Made by a program: the position numbers and the translations under genes. This document shows, piece after piece, positions 18,702 through 27,687 of a DNA stretch of 28,954 nt (positions are counted from its first letter, which is position 1; each line of letters begins with the position of its first letter). The notes under the pieces are model-generated. The model saw nothing but the letters and a program-made list of their open reading frames with translations. It ran no database searches and was not told where the DNA came from. This DNA is from Martensiomyces pterosporus (lineage: Eukaryota; Kickxellomycota; Kickxellomycetes; Kickxellales; Kickxellaceae): the NCBI GenBank assembly GCA_025201845.1, contig MU604003.1, positions 1 through 28,954 of the forward strand, given 5' to 3'.

Positions 18702-21164
18702 TTAGCGCGAGGTGCCGTACGGGTTAAAGACACCGGCGTTTCCAGGGATATCGTCGCGCGAGCCCGTGCGGTAGCGAGGCTGGGCGGGGTGACCTGAAGC
18801 GACAGGGTTGCCGTTTCCGCTTGCAGGCGGGCCGGCGTTGGTCTTGGTGCTGCTCCTTAGGATCCTGTCGCTAGGCGGAATTGTCTTGCGTGCCTGGGGC
18901 GGCTGGCTGTACATCATTGCTTGCGCCGAAGCGTGCATTCCTGGCTGAGCCTGGGGCTGGCCCATTGACTGCATGTATCCCATCTGCTGCTGAGCTGCTG
19001 GCTGGTGCTGCTGGGGCACGGGCTGCGCCATGTGCTGGTGGGCTGCCGAGAGCTGCATCGGATCCATGTTCCCCGCGCCGGCGGCGTTTGGCGGCAGGCC
19101 TTGCATTACACGATACTGCTGAGGCAAATCACGAGAAGCAGGAGCAGCAGAGGCATTCACATTATGGCGTCTGAAACTTGAGCGTCCTGCATCTTGAGCG
19201 TGCTGCAAGGAGTCTGCAGGCGCTGTGCTATTGAGCGCATATGCGCTTACCTGTTGTGATGTTCCCGGCATGACCTGCGTCCTGTATGCCTGCGAAGCAA
19301 TGTTCGGCAGCTGGCCATAGGGCATTTGCTGGAGCTGCTGCTGGCCCTGCGATGCGCTGGGTGCCTGGCCCTGAACCAGCTGCTGTGGCTGCGGCTGCGC
19401 TTGCGGCTGCGCTTGCGGCTGCTGCTGTGGCTGCTGCGGGATCTGTCTCTGCCGCTGGTCCTCAGCAGGCACAGGCTGCTGCTGGGGAGCAGCAGAGCTG
19501 GCGTTGCGCTCCTACATCACGCTCACCAGAAATAAATGTGCCTTGTGGCAGTTAGATAACAGGGAGTATGTCGAGCAGCCCGAGCAGCTTTGCCTCCGTC
19601 TGCGTTCTCAGAGCCTCCGCACAGGCCAAAAAGATGGAGCCGTAGGCGTGAAGCTGCTAGAGAATGGAGAAAGAACTGCGAGGCAGCAAGCCCTTGTCAG
19701 AGAGGGGGTACTTACCGCTTTAAAGGTTGTCCAGTCGAACATGTAGTCATACTTGAAATCGCTGCGCACAAAGAGATCGCGGAAGAGACGCTTCAAGTAA
19801 GTGTAGTCGGGCTTGTCGTCAAAGCGCAGGCTACGCGCGTAGTTGAGATAGACAGCAAACTCGGTGGGGAACCCACGGCAGAGCTCCTCGGTGCTGGTGC
19901 TCATCTTCTTCTCCATGATGCGGTCGTACTTCTGCTTCTTCGTGACGGCCTTCAGTCCCTGCCATGGCAGGCTTCCGCGCAAGAAGTACATTAGGACGTA
20001 GCCTAGACTCTCGAGGTCGTCTCGCCGAGACTGCTCGATGCCAAGGTGGGTGTTGATGCTGGCATAGCGCGCAGTGCCAGTAAGGTTCTTGTTCTCACGG
20101 TAGGGGATGTGCATGTGTGTGCGAGGGTCGCGGTACTTTTTGGCAAGGCCAAAGTCGATAACGTGAACCAGGTTGGTGCGGCGGCCAATGCCCATGAGGA
20201 AGTTGTCCGGTTTGATATCGCGGTGGATGAAGGACTTGTTGTGGATGTACTCTATGCGTGACAGCTACATGCAGAAATCAGACTGATGTTAGCGAGTGAG
20301 TGAGAGGTGCAGTCAGTGTGCTGCTTTGTATGGAATGTGGGGGGGGGTTGTAAGGATGCGTCTAAAAAGCAGCTCCGCTGCATTCAAAAAGAGGGAGGAG
20401 AGCTGTGTGCATAGTAGCCTTGAATATAGTGGCTGCTGCATCAGTTGGCTTACGTATGAATAGCGATGTACATTGGCAGAAGCCAACAAGCACGCTATTG
20501 TTGTGTGGCACGGAGGAAGGGGGAGGTTTGTGCTTATTGATGGTGGCGAAAGTGGCAACAAGAGGCGAAACAAGCACCGTAGCAGAAACAGCACCACTGG
20601 CAGCAAGCTTCTCTATCGACACCCAGCAACCAGTAAACGGCCATATGTAGACAGGCACACGCTTGCACGTACGCCAAGACACCAAAAACACAAAAGGCGG
20701 ATGCTACACGCCCACGCCCATCCACCCACATATAAAGGGCACCTAGCGTACGGCCACACAACACAGCATATCGCGCGTGTGCATGCGTGCAAGAAATAGA
20801 CGAGCGCAAATAGGCGGGGGGTCCTTACCAGCTGGTCTCCAAGAAGAAGCACGGTCTTCAGGCTGAATTTGCGGTTGCAAAAGTTAAACAGGTCTTCGAG
20901 GGACGGGCCAAGAAGGTCGATGATCATGGCGTTGTAGTCGTGCTCAACACCAAAGTAGCGAATGAAGGGGATTCCAACGCCGCCAGCCAGTGCTTTGTAG
21001 ATTTTAGTCTCGTACTCTAGCTGGGGATGGCGAGCCTTTACAGCCTCCAGCTTGACGGCCACCTCCTCGTTGGTGACAACATTGACGGCAAGGAAGATAT
21101 CGCCAAAGGAGCCAGAGCCAATCTTGCGACCCAGTCGGTACTTGTTACCGATTCGGAGATCCAT
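18702..21164 (-). CDS. HRR25: casein kinase I, HRR25/CK1-delta type
   Basis: Three exons: 21164-20829, 20264-19716 and 19511-18702, coding for 564 residues. Introns of 564 nt (20828-20265) and 204 nt (19715-19512) are both phase 0, with GTAAGG and GTAAGT donors, CTAAC branch sites and TAG acceptors. The kinase starts [16 protein letters not shown], close to yeast Hrr25. Visible landmarks: GSGSFG (16-21), ATP lysine Lys38, HRDIKPDN with Asp128, DFG at 149-151, the CK1 signature [21 protein letters not shown] and the [13 protein letters not shown] basic stretch. All catalytic residues are intact. After about 295 the tail is Gln/Pro/Ala-rich and disordered, as in CK1 tails that steer localisation and autoinhibition. 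CK1-delta enzymes act in ribosome maturation, ER-to-Golgi traffic, meiosis and DNA repair. The exon 3 acceptor (19512) is the only less certain junction. Confidence 0.94.
20265..20828 (-). other. 564-nt first intron of the CK1 gene
   Basis: The donor GTAAGG follows codon 112 and the TAG acceptor precedes LSRIEYIH, which restores the CK1 alignment without gaps. It is the longest intron here. The minus strand carries a CTAAC branch candidate about 35 nt before the acceptor. I saw no clear snoRNA boxes or a further exon in it. Confidence 0.85.
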
Positions 21165-22636
21165 CTAAATCTGAAGAGGCGGGCAACACCGAAAAAGGTG
21201 CGGCAGATTGTGTATACGAAGAGTGCGTTGCAAAAATAATTAGGAGCGAGGGGCAAAAAGAAAAGAAAAAAGGCAGACAGCTTCTCACACAGACAAGTAG
21301 GAAGGAAACAGAGTGAGTGCTGGGAAGGAAAGTACGGCGAGAATAGGGGAGCTAGCGTTTGCACGAGCAGGCCAGTCTTCGCGGGTGCTGGGAAGGGAAA
21401 TTCAGGAGCGAATATTCAGGAGCGAATATTCAGGAGCGGGCCCCGCTGTGAGGAGGGCAGGGCAAATAGCTATGGAGGGTTATGTGGTATATAAGAAACC
21501 AGAGGAAGCGGAGGAGAGCAGAGCGTGGGTGACACGGCTGGCGGCCTGTCTCTGAAGCAGGACGAAAAATAATGAGCTGATGCTATTTTCAAAAGCAGTG
21601 CACGACGCCCCTGGGGTGGGGGTTTGTTGAATTGGCCTATTCGACTGGAGCGGCAAAGCTGGGCTGAAGGAAGCGGCGCAGGGCTCGGTCAGAACACGAG
21701 AGCAGCGGCAGCGGATAGAGAAAAATAGGCTGTAGCTGGTGCTTGGTTTGGTACGAGTTGCAGGAAGGAGTATATAGTGTGGACGGAGAAGAGGTGGGTG
21801 AGGACAACAGAGGACCTCTGGGCGCGAGGGCTGCTGCTTGCTTGCTGGCTCTCGCACCCACGCCAGAGGCGGAGGCAGCCAGACAGGGAGCTGAGGGAGG
21901 GGAGGGCCCGCTCGACACGCTGGACTGAAGCGCCGCTGCTGTCTGCACGCCATCCGCCTTTTCGCTTTAGCCAGCCAGGGCGAGCTGGCGAGCCAGTCCA
22001 CACGCCAGCCAGCTGTGCACCTGGCTCGGCTCGGGGGCAATGGCCCAAGGGTAGAAGAGCAAAATTTTTCAGTGCCCAGCGGCGTATTTAATGCCGGAGC
22101 ATGTTTGCCCCTGCGCCTGCCCTGCTTCTTTGCCTCTCCCACACTCGCGCTTTTTATGTGGTTTTTTTTTTGCATGCAAGTGTAAGTGTGCCATGATAGC
22201 GTGTCCATCTCCAGGCTCTTCTGCAAGTGCCTGGCTGCTGGTTTTTGCGTGTGTGTGCGAGCAATAACGGTGCGCGCGTATGATGAATCGAAAGTAGGGA
22301 CAACCGAGCTTCTCGTGCGGATAAACGCTTTGTTTGGAATCTTCATATAGCTGACGCAGGCACCTTTATTTGCTCCGCTCCATCAGCAATGCCTTCTACG
22401 GAATGGCCGCACCTGTGTTGTGCTGGACTGCAAGGACACTTGGCTAAAGCTGCTTCGTTTCATTTTTGAACACTTGCGTTTCTAGTGTGCTGTAGGATAC
22501 TCGCGCGCCAAGACTGGATGCCACTGCTTGCTTTTTGTAGCGGCTCAAAGTGTAGATAATAAACTGCTGTTGAACATTAGCTGCTGTGTATTGAAAGTGC
22601 TGGTAATACATAAAAATGGACAGATCGCTTCGGGGC
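21165..22636. other. long intergenic region: CK1 promoter and chitinase 3' flank
   Basis: About 1.47 kb between two minus-strand genes. It contains a 14-bp tandem repeat at 21404-21438, two TATA-like stretches (near 21489 and 21772) and a TTTATT (minus-strand AATAAA) near 22358 that could serve chitinase. A 288-codon minus-strand frame (22346-21480) is Cys/Pro/Arg/Ser-rich without domain features and runs through the promoter, so it is not called as a gene. Confidence 0.45.
21404..21438. repeat. 14-bp tandem repeat with GAATATTC palindromes
   Basis: AGGAGCGAATATTC occurs twice in tandem (21404-21417, 21418-21431), followed by half a unit, and is preceded by ATTC. Each full copy holds the palindrome GAATATTC, which equals an inverted GAA-nn-TTC pair as in heat-shock elements. 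It lies about 240 bp upstream of the CK1 start. Spacing of 14 bp is not the ideal 5-bp HSE phasing. Confidence 0.75.
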
Positions 22637-24004
22637 TCACCTGCGGAGGCGCAGTGTGGCTTTTGCTGGGTCCGGTAGCGTGAATCCCGTGCCAAAGTGC
22701 ACCCCGCCAACGTGTAGCGTGACTGACATGCTCTCCTCCGGAGCTGCTCCTCCATACCGGTCAGCGACAACAACCATCCTATCTGGGTAGGCGTGGGTTG
22801 CGTACCCGTCAGCGTATGCATCCTTGACTCCAAGGTTATCTGGAAGTGGAATGTGTAGCTCCCAGCTATTTCCTATCGGCGCACTGACGGCCTGGATCTT
22901 GATCAGGAACCCAAATGCATCCTCGGTCGCCTTTGTCGTCACAAACTCAACCCTTGCTTCTATGCTACCCGTCATATTGGCTGCACGAGTATGAAGAAGC
23001 TGCTGCTGGTTGCTGCTGTTGCTGGTAGATGGCGTGCGAATCGAGCGCCTTGCTGCTTGCCTCTGGCTTCCAGACTTGAGGTTGGTTGACACAGATTGGC
23101 CCCATCCGCTGCCACCGAGCGCTTGGCTCGCGTCCCAAGTCATAACACCGCCCAGCGACTGGTATGTGCTGCGTACGGCATTGACAATTCCGTTCAGCGT
23201 CGAAGAGTCCACGTACCCACGACCCGCGGCGCTCTGCGCTCCTGGTGCGCCGATGAATATCTTGACATTCTTGTTGACTGCTTGTGTTTTCGCCCAGCTG
23301 TCCCAATCAGCATAGTTGAAACCCTTCGGATACGTGTCAAGTCCACAGTAGTTGTTGTAGAATTGGACAAACACCATGTCGAACCAGGCCGAGTTGAGTG
23401 TTGAACCAAGCATAGCGTCAGGGAACGGGCATTGGGGGGCACCTGTGATGTAGTACCTTTTGCCAGCGCTTGCTGCGAAATGCGCGCGAAGCCGCGTAAC
23501 ATAGGCTGCATATCCAGCAGTTGACCCGCCCTCAATGTCGAGATCCACTCCATCAAGAACGGCGTCGTCAAATGGCCGCTGGGTGCTGTTCCCACCCAAA
23601 AACATGCTCCAGACAGTGTCTGCATAGTCCTGGCCATCTGAATCGCTGCTGAATCCATATGACCCGGCCGCACCCCCCATGCTAAGAAGAACTATCTTCC
23701 CCTGAGATTGGCAGTACTTGATATCGGCGGCGACGCCTGGGCAATGAAGAAGCTGGGTACCCGGGAACGTTGTTTGGCAGCTGCCCGAAAGATCTAGCTT
23801 GGTGTTTGGGAACTGGTACAAGAATGCCAGTGCAACGGCATCTACAGTAGAGTCTTTGCAGTACTCTGACAGCGGCTTCTGTGCACCAGCTGAGCTCTGG
23901 CCCCAGTAGACCACAAAATTTGAGCTGCTGCTGATGTCAAAGGCGGAAACGGAGACAGCTGCAGTCAGCGATAGCCCGAGCGCGAATATTGTGTGTAGTT
24001 TCAT
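22637..24004 (-). CDS. secreted GH18 chitinase (class III type) with C-terminal module
   Basis: The 455-residue protein starts with a signal peptide (MKLHTIFALGLSLTAAVSVSA, cleavage likely after Ala21). A GH18 barrel follows at about 28-310: NFVVYWGQ, the chitin-binding KIVLLSMGGAAGSYGF, catalytic DGVDLDIE at 151-158 with acid Glu158, and FVQFYNNYCGL. This is the Cts1/plant class III type, an endochitinase for wall remodelling or cell separation. A Ser/Asn/Gln linker (about 315-340) leads to a ~110-residue module (ARVEFVTTKATEDAFGFLI, WELHIPLPDNLGV, GGVHFGTGFTLPDP). Its beta-rich pattern suggests a carbohydrate-binding role, but I cannot name the family. The frame is open upstream, but 24004 gives the signal peptide. 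The stop TGA lies within AGGTGAGC, a consensus donor, so a further short exon may exist. A TATATAA lies 127 bp upstream. Confidence 0.9.
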   Translation of the reverse strand: MKLHTIFALGLSLTAAVSVSAFDISSSSNFVVYWGQSSAGAQKPLSEYCKDSTVDAVALAFLYQFPNTKLDLSGSCQTTFPGTQLLHCPGVAADIKYCQSQGKIVLLSMGGAAGSYGFSSDSDGQDYADTVWSMFLGGNSTQRPFDDAVLDGVDLDIEGGSTAGYAAYVTRLRAHFAASAGKRYYITGAPQCPFPDAMLGSTLNSAWFDMVFVQFYNNYCGLDTYPKGFNYADWDSWAKTQAVNKNVKIFIGAPGAQSAAGRGYVDSSTLNGIVNAVRSTYQSLGGVMTWDASQALGGSGWGQSVSTNLKSGSQRQAARRSIRTPSTSNSSNQQQLLHTRAANMTGSIEARVEFVTTKATEDAFGFLIKIQAVSAPIGNSWELHIPLPDNLGVKDAYADGYATHAYPDRMVVVADRYGGAAPEESMSVTLHVGGVHFGTGFTLPDPAKATLRLRR

Positions 24005-24130
24005 ATTGGAGGGTGCGTAAAGCAAGCGAGAGAAAGAATGATGCGTGTGTGTAGGTGTATCTGTATCTGAGCGACGGGTCGTCTTTGCTGGAAGCAGCCG
24101 CCAAAGTGGGGATGGAAATGTCTCGCCGAT

Positions 24131-24137
24131 TTATATA
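24131..24137 (-). promoter_or_regulatory. TATA box of the chitinase gene
   Basis: The minus strand reads TATATAA about 127 bp upstream of the chitinase ATG, a position that fits a short 5' untranslated region. TATA promoters are common for regulated, non-housekeeping fungal genes such as secreted hydrolases. Confidence 0.5.
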
Positions 24138-24476
24138 CACAACCGCATTCGTCCAGGTTCTGCATCAGGCAGGCTCTTGCTAGCGGCTGCCTGTAGCTCG
24201 GATCGTTTCCATCCATGCTGGTTCATCGCTTACCTGATGCTTTGCAAATGCGGCTGAGCGTTCGCGACATAGAAAGTACGTATTGAAGCGGCCCGCAAAC
24301 TTAATCTGCGGATCTTGTGGACTATGTAATACATTATACATGCAAAGGCGATATTAAAACCCATGTCACGCAGGTGCAGATAGAGTGTGCACCAAGCATC
24401 CGATCCGAGTAGCCCAAGCTGACACACCTGCTGCCTGGGTAATAAATGAGCAAGCTCCTTCTGCAGGTGACCCCAG

Positions 24477-24812
24477 TCACACCTTGCAGCTGCGAGCTTG
24501 TTTTGAGGCTGAAGCGGGCGCGAGCTCACGCGTGCGCATGATGGTCTGAATTACTGGCACATTTAGAGCCTTAGTGTTCCACCGGCCTGCGTGAAACCGC
24601 ACCCGGTTGTGTATTGCGCTGACGAAACGAAGCATCTGCGCAATACGAAGCATCTGCACAATAAGCTCATGTGGAAGTCTGCCTGCTGCATCAGTTGCTG
24701 CTGCCATGATCTCAACCACCACACTGGCGCTCCCAGCCAGCAATGAACATACTATGTTCAGGAGCACGTGAGTGCCCTGCGGGCCTGAGTGCACATAGTG
24801 CGACCAGAACAT
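24477..24812 (-). CDS. possible small hypothetical gene or gene remnant
   Basis: A 111-codon frame starts at an ATG (24812). I do not recognise it. A segment near the middle, GRLPHELIVQMLRIAQMLRF, looks faintly like the start of an F-box (LPxELxxxIL), but the rest does not continue as one. An 18-bp tandem duplication (24627-24662, one mismatch) encodes the repeated IVQMLR/IAQMLR. A second open stretch without ATG overlaps its end in another frame and runs to 24230, where it ends at a donor-like AGGTAAGC. The two could be exons of one gene or a decayed gene. It may equally be chance. Confidence 0.2.
   Translation of the reverse strand: MFWSHYVHSGPQGTHVLLNIVCSLLAGSASVVVEIMAAATDAAGRLPHELIVQMLRIAQMLRFVSAIHNRVRFHAGRWNTKALNVPVIQTIMRTRELAPASASKQARSCKV
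24627..24662. repeat. 18-bp tandem duplication
   Basis: ACGAAGCATCTGCGCAAT (24627-24644) is followed directly by a copy with one change (24645-24662). The unit is a multiple of three and keeps the overlapping minus-strand frame open. Confidence 0.8.
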
Positions 24813-25055
24813 GGCACCTGAGGAATGGGTGGCCTAGCTGGCTCACAGAAGAGTGCCAAGATGCGTGTGGATGGCGCAGGTATCGGCAGCTGCAAATCAA
24901 ATGTTTTTTGTGCTGGAAAAGATGATAGTGGGTAGAGGGAGAGAGAGAGAGAGGAAAAAAAACCACCTGTGGGCTAGTTAGGAGCGATGGCAACAAGGAT
25001 GGAGGCGACGTACAGAGGCTGCTAGCTCTAAGCAGAGGAACGCGATTTAGCCGGG

Positions 25056-26653
25056 CTAAGCCAGCGACTCAAACACACGGTTGTGGCGGCAGATGCTAGG
25101 GCCATATTCTTCATACTCTGCCTTTGTATGGCTGAACTGATAGAACTGATCCGTGCATGCCATGATGCTTCCGCCAAACCACACAGCGTGCCTTTGCTTC
25201 TTGTGCGCAACAACGTTGACATCAATAGGCTTGGCCTGAAGCCGTCCGCCACTAAGATCCTCGCTCTTCTTGATGCGGCCATCGACAATGCGCTTGATGT
25301 CGCGCTGTAGACGCTTTCCAAAGTCCTTGAACATGGTGGACCCGCCGGACAGCACAATGTTGTTGTAGAGACCACGTCGAGTGTCGATGGGGCTAGTCTG
25401 GATGCAGTTGTCCACGACCTCGGGGAGAGGAGTCAAAAAGTCGGAGCTCACAAGCTCGGGGTTGAAGAAGACCTCTGGAGCAAGGAATCGCTCGTAGCCG
25501 ACATCTACGCGGTATGACTGCTGGTTAATGCTGTTGATCGCATCAAACTGCTTGTAGTACTTGACAGGGTCAGCATCAAACTTCAAAAACTCCTTTGCCA
25601 TATCGTGGCTAGTGTATGAGTACTGCTCCTTGATGCGGCGCGCAATGTCGAGCGAGTCCTCTGGAGGGATGCTGGTCTCGCCGTGCTCGCGCAGGAGCTG
25701 CTGCACAAACGCAGTGATGTCGCGCCCAGCGATTGGGATGTGTTTGATGCTGGATCCTAGCACGTAGCCCTCAGCAACTGGAATAACGTGGGTGACACCG
25801 TCGCCACTGTCGATAACTGTGCCGGTGAGCGTCTGCTGAGAGTTCTTGGCGGTCCAGCTGGCAGCCAGAGCGAGTACAGCCTGAACAGCAATGTACATTC
25901 CCTGCACGTTGAACGACTCGAAGAAAATCTCTGCCATCTGCTCGCGGTTCTCGGGGGCGTTGAGCGGAGGCTCAGTGAGGAGGAAGTAGTGGTCCTCGGG
26001 CTCGCAGCGCATGTACTTGAAGATGCTCTGCTCCCAGTAGCGCTCCATGTGGTCCCAGTTGTCGATCTGCCCGTGGCGGATAGGGTAGTTGAGCCCATAG
26101 GTCTTCGAATTGGCCACAGCCTCATCGCCAATATGGAAGTCCAGATCCTCGATGCCTCGCTTCGATGCAATGCCATAGCGCGACTGGTTAGGGAGACCGA
26201 TGACAGTAGGGATGACAAATTGGGGGTCGGTGTTCCCGGCGAAACCCATCTTGGTATATCTACAGGCTCATAGATTGTTGGCACGGTTGTTGGAAAAGCA
26301 GCACAAGCTGGGTGAATATAGTTTAGCGTGCGCTGCCTTTGCAGGAACCAAAAATAGAAGCACCGCCAGGTGCGTGGACTCGAGTGCTGTTTCTATACTC
26401 TCCATCTACTGGGGAAAATCCCCGAGTCATTTGCACCTGCTGTTTGCATACAGCGCCAAGCTCCGAATGCATAAATAGAGCGTTGCCTCCTGGCTGATTG
26501 GAATGCCATGGCCAAGTCCCTAGCAGTGCAAAATTCCCTGGTGTGCTTTCTGCCATAGACCCCATGCTTGCCGGCGCCATTGATTAGCAAGATTGAGCAA
26601 GGGATTACGTACCCAGTACCATTGTCAATGACGACAGGCGGCAGTCTTGACAT
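25056..26653 (-). CDS. ARP3: actin-related protein 3 (Arp2/3 complex)
   Basis: Two exons: 26653-26613 (41 nt) and 26259-25056, coding for 414 residues (human ARP3 is 418). The 353-nt intron (26612-26260) has a GTACGT donor and a TGTAG acceptor and splits the Gly codon of [13 protein letters not shown], which restores the actin phosphate-1 loop exactly. ARP3 is one of the two actin-like subunits of the Arp2/3 complex, which nucleates branched actin at endocytic patches. Visible landmarks: Asp10 with [19 protein letters not shown] (101-114), the phosphate-2 loop DSGDGVTHV (164-172), [35 protein letters not shown] and the ending [15 protein letters not shown]. Introns right after the start are common in fungal ARP and actin genes. 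A start at the Met in exon 2 would delete the nucleotide-binding loop and is wrong. It diverges from HAP2. Confidence 0.97.
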
Positions 26654-26940
26654 CTTTCTTCTTCGTTGGCTTGCTATCAGGTAAAGGGGGGGATTTCAAA
26701 AGGGTGATGTATAAATGAGGAGTGTGCACAGGAAAGAGCAAGGAGCAGAAGTGCGCAAGTAGTGTGCGTTGGGCGATGAGCAAATGCAGCAAGAGCGGAG
26801 GCACACAGCGCGCAAGCCGAAGGCCCGCGCATACAGCCAAGGCACCAGGCCTGCGGCTGACCCTACTCCGCCTGCGCTCCTCTGTGCTTGGCCACCAGCC
26901 AGGGGACGCAAAGTGCCAGCATCCCTCAAGGGGAGCTGTC

Positions 26941-26975
26941 CACGTGGGTGGCATCTTTCTGGCGAGTTGGATTGG
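26941..26975. promoter_or_regulatory. E-box and reversed CCAAT box pair
   Basis: CACGTG (26941-26946) and ATTGG (26971-26975, CCAAT on the minus strand) lie 24 bp apart, about 320 bp from the ARP3 start. HAP2 encodes a CCAAT-binding subunit, so feedback control is possible. Both motifs are short and could be chance. Confidence 0.35.
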
Positions 26976-27349
26976 GGGTTGGCTGGTGGCACTGAAGCGC
27001 GAGGGATAGGGAGGGAGCAGGTAAGCGACAGCCATTCAAATTCAGCCGCTGCCCACTTTTCCCTCCACTTCCCATTCGCTCAATTTTTTCCTCCTTTTGC
27101 CCTTTAGCCACCACTAAACGCGTTAGAAAAACATTAAAGGCAACAGGTGCTCGCAAAGGTAAGCTTTTATGTGGCAACAGCGCCTTTGTGCTGCGTGCGG
27201 GTGCTCCTGGTCCATCATGCAGGGGAAGCTGAGGCTTGGATAGAGTTTTCCCTTGTCCATGCCAGCAATGGTCAGATAGCTTTTTTTTTTTTGGGCGCAT
27301 CGGTGCAACCTCACACGCCGCACACAGACAGCTAGAGACAGACAGAAAG

Positions 27350-27518
27350 ATGCCACGGAATGCAGATGCCGCACAGCAACAGCAGCAAGACGCGCCAAAA
27401 GAACAGCCGTGCATAGCCAGGTCCGCAGCGGCTGTCTCGGCGGCTGGTGCGCATCTCTTTGATAAAGCTACACGCCTCCATATTGGCACAGCAGGATATG
27501 CACTGTGCTTAGGGCTTC
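27350..27518 (+). CDS. candidate upstream exon, possible N-terminal extension or separate small peptide
   Basis: An ATG at 27350 (context AAAGATGCC) opens a 56-codon frame up to a GTAAGA donor at 27519. The peptide begins MPRNADAAQQQQQDAPKEQ and ends with HLFDKATRLHIGTAGYALCL, a mildly hydrophobic segment that I do not recognise. Splicing 27518 to 27677 would join it in frame to the HAP2 start and give a 330-residue product. Unspliced, the frame runs to a stop ending at 27676. It could be an N-terminal exon, an upstream open reading frame that tunes HAP2 translation, or chance. Confidence 0.3.
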
Positions 27519-27687
27519 GTAAGACACGGAACCTCGAGGCCTGGCACCACCCCGTTCTAAAGACATACCAGCCGTGTCACACCATGACGTGCCGTATCCT
27601 TCTTGTGCTTAGTGTAGGCTCGGCGGACACGCGCACACATATTTTTCTAGAGCACCACACCCATCATTTCTGCTAGATACCACGGCA

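Larger units (their letters stand above)
24005..25055. other. intergenic region: chitinase promoter, unassigned frames, ARP3 3' flank
   Basis: About 1.05 kb between two minus-strand genes. The chitinase TATA element lies at 24131-24137. Two overlapping minus-strand frames (24812-24477 from an ATG, and about 24540-24230 without ATG) have some coding character but no recognised domain; see findings. A GA microsatellite lies at about 24936-24953 near the ARP3 end. Confidence 0.45.
26654..27687. promoter_or_regulatory. divergent ARP3/HAP2 region with a probably spliced HAP2 leader
   Basis: About 1.03 kb. It contains CACGTG (26941-26946), a reversed CCAAT box (ATTGG, 26971-26975), and three plus-strand consensus splice donors: GTAAGC at 27021, GTAAGC at 27159 and GTAAGA at 27519. 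A good pyrimidine-preceded acceptor TGCTAG ends at 27676, eleven bases before the HAP2 ATG. This suggests the HAP2 mRNA has a long, spliced 5' leader. A T-run lies near 27281-27292. Confidence 0.5.

Noticed and set aside
21480..22346. 288-codon minus-strand frame upstream of the CK1 gene
   Set aside because: The composition is Cys/Pro/Arg/Ser-rich, no domain or motif is seen, and it runs through TATA-like sequence and into the CK1 promoter. Chance open frame is more likely.
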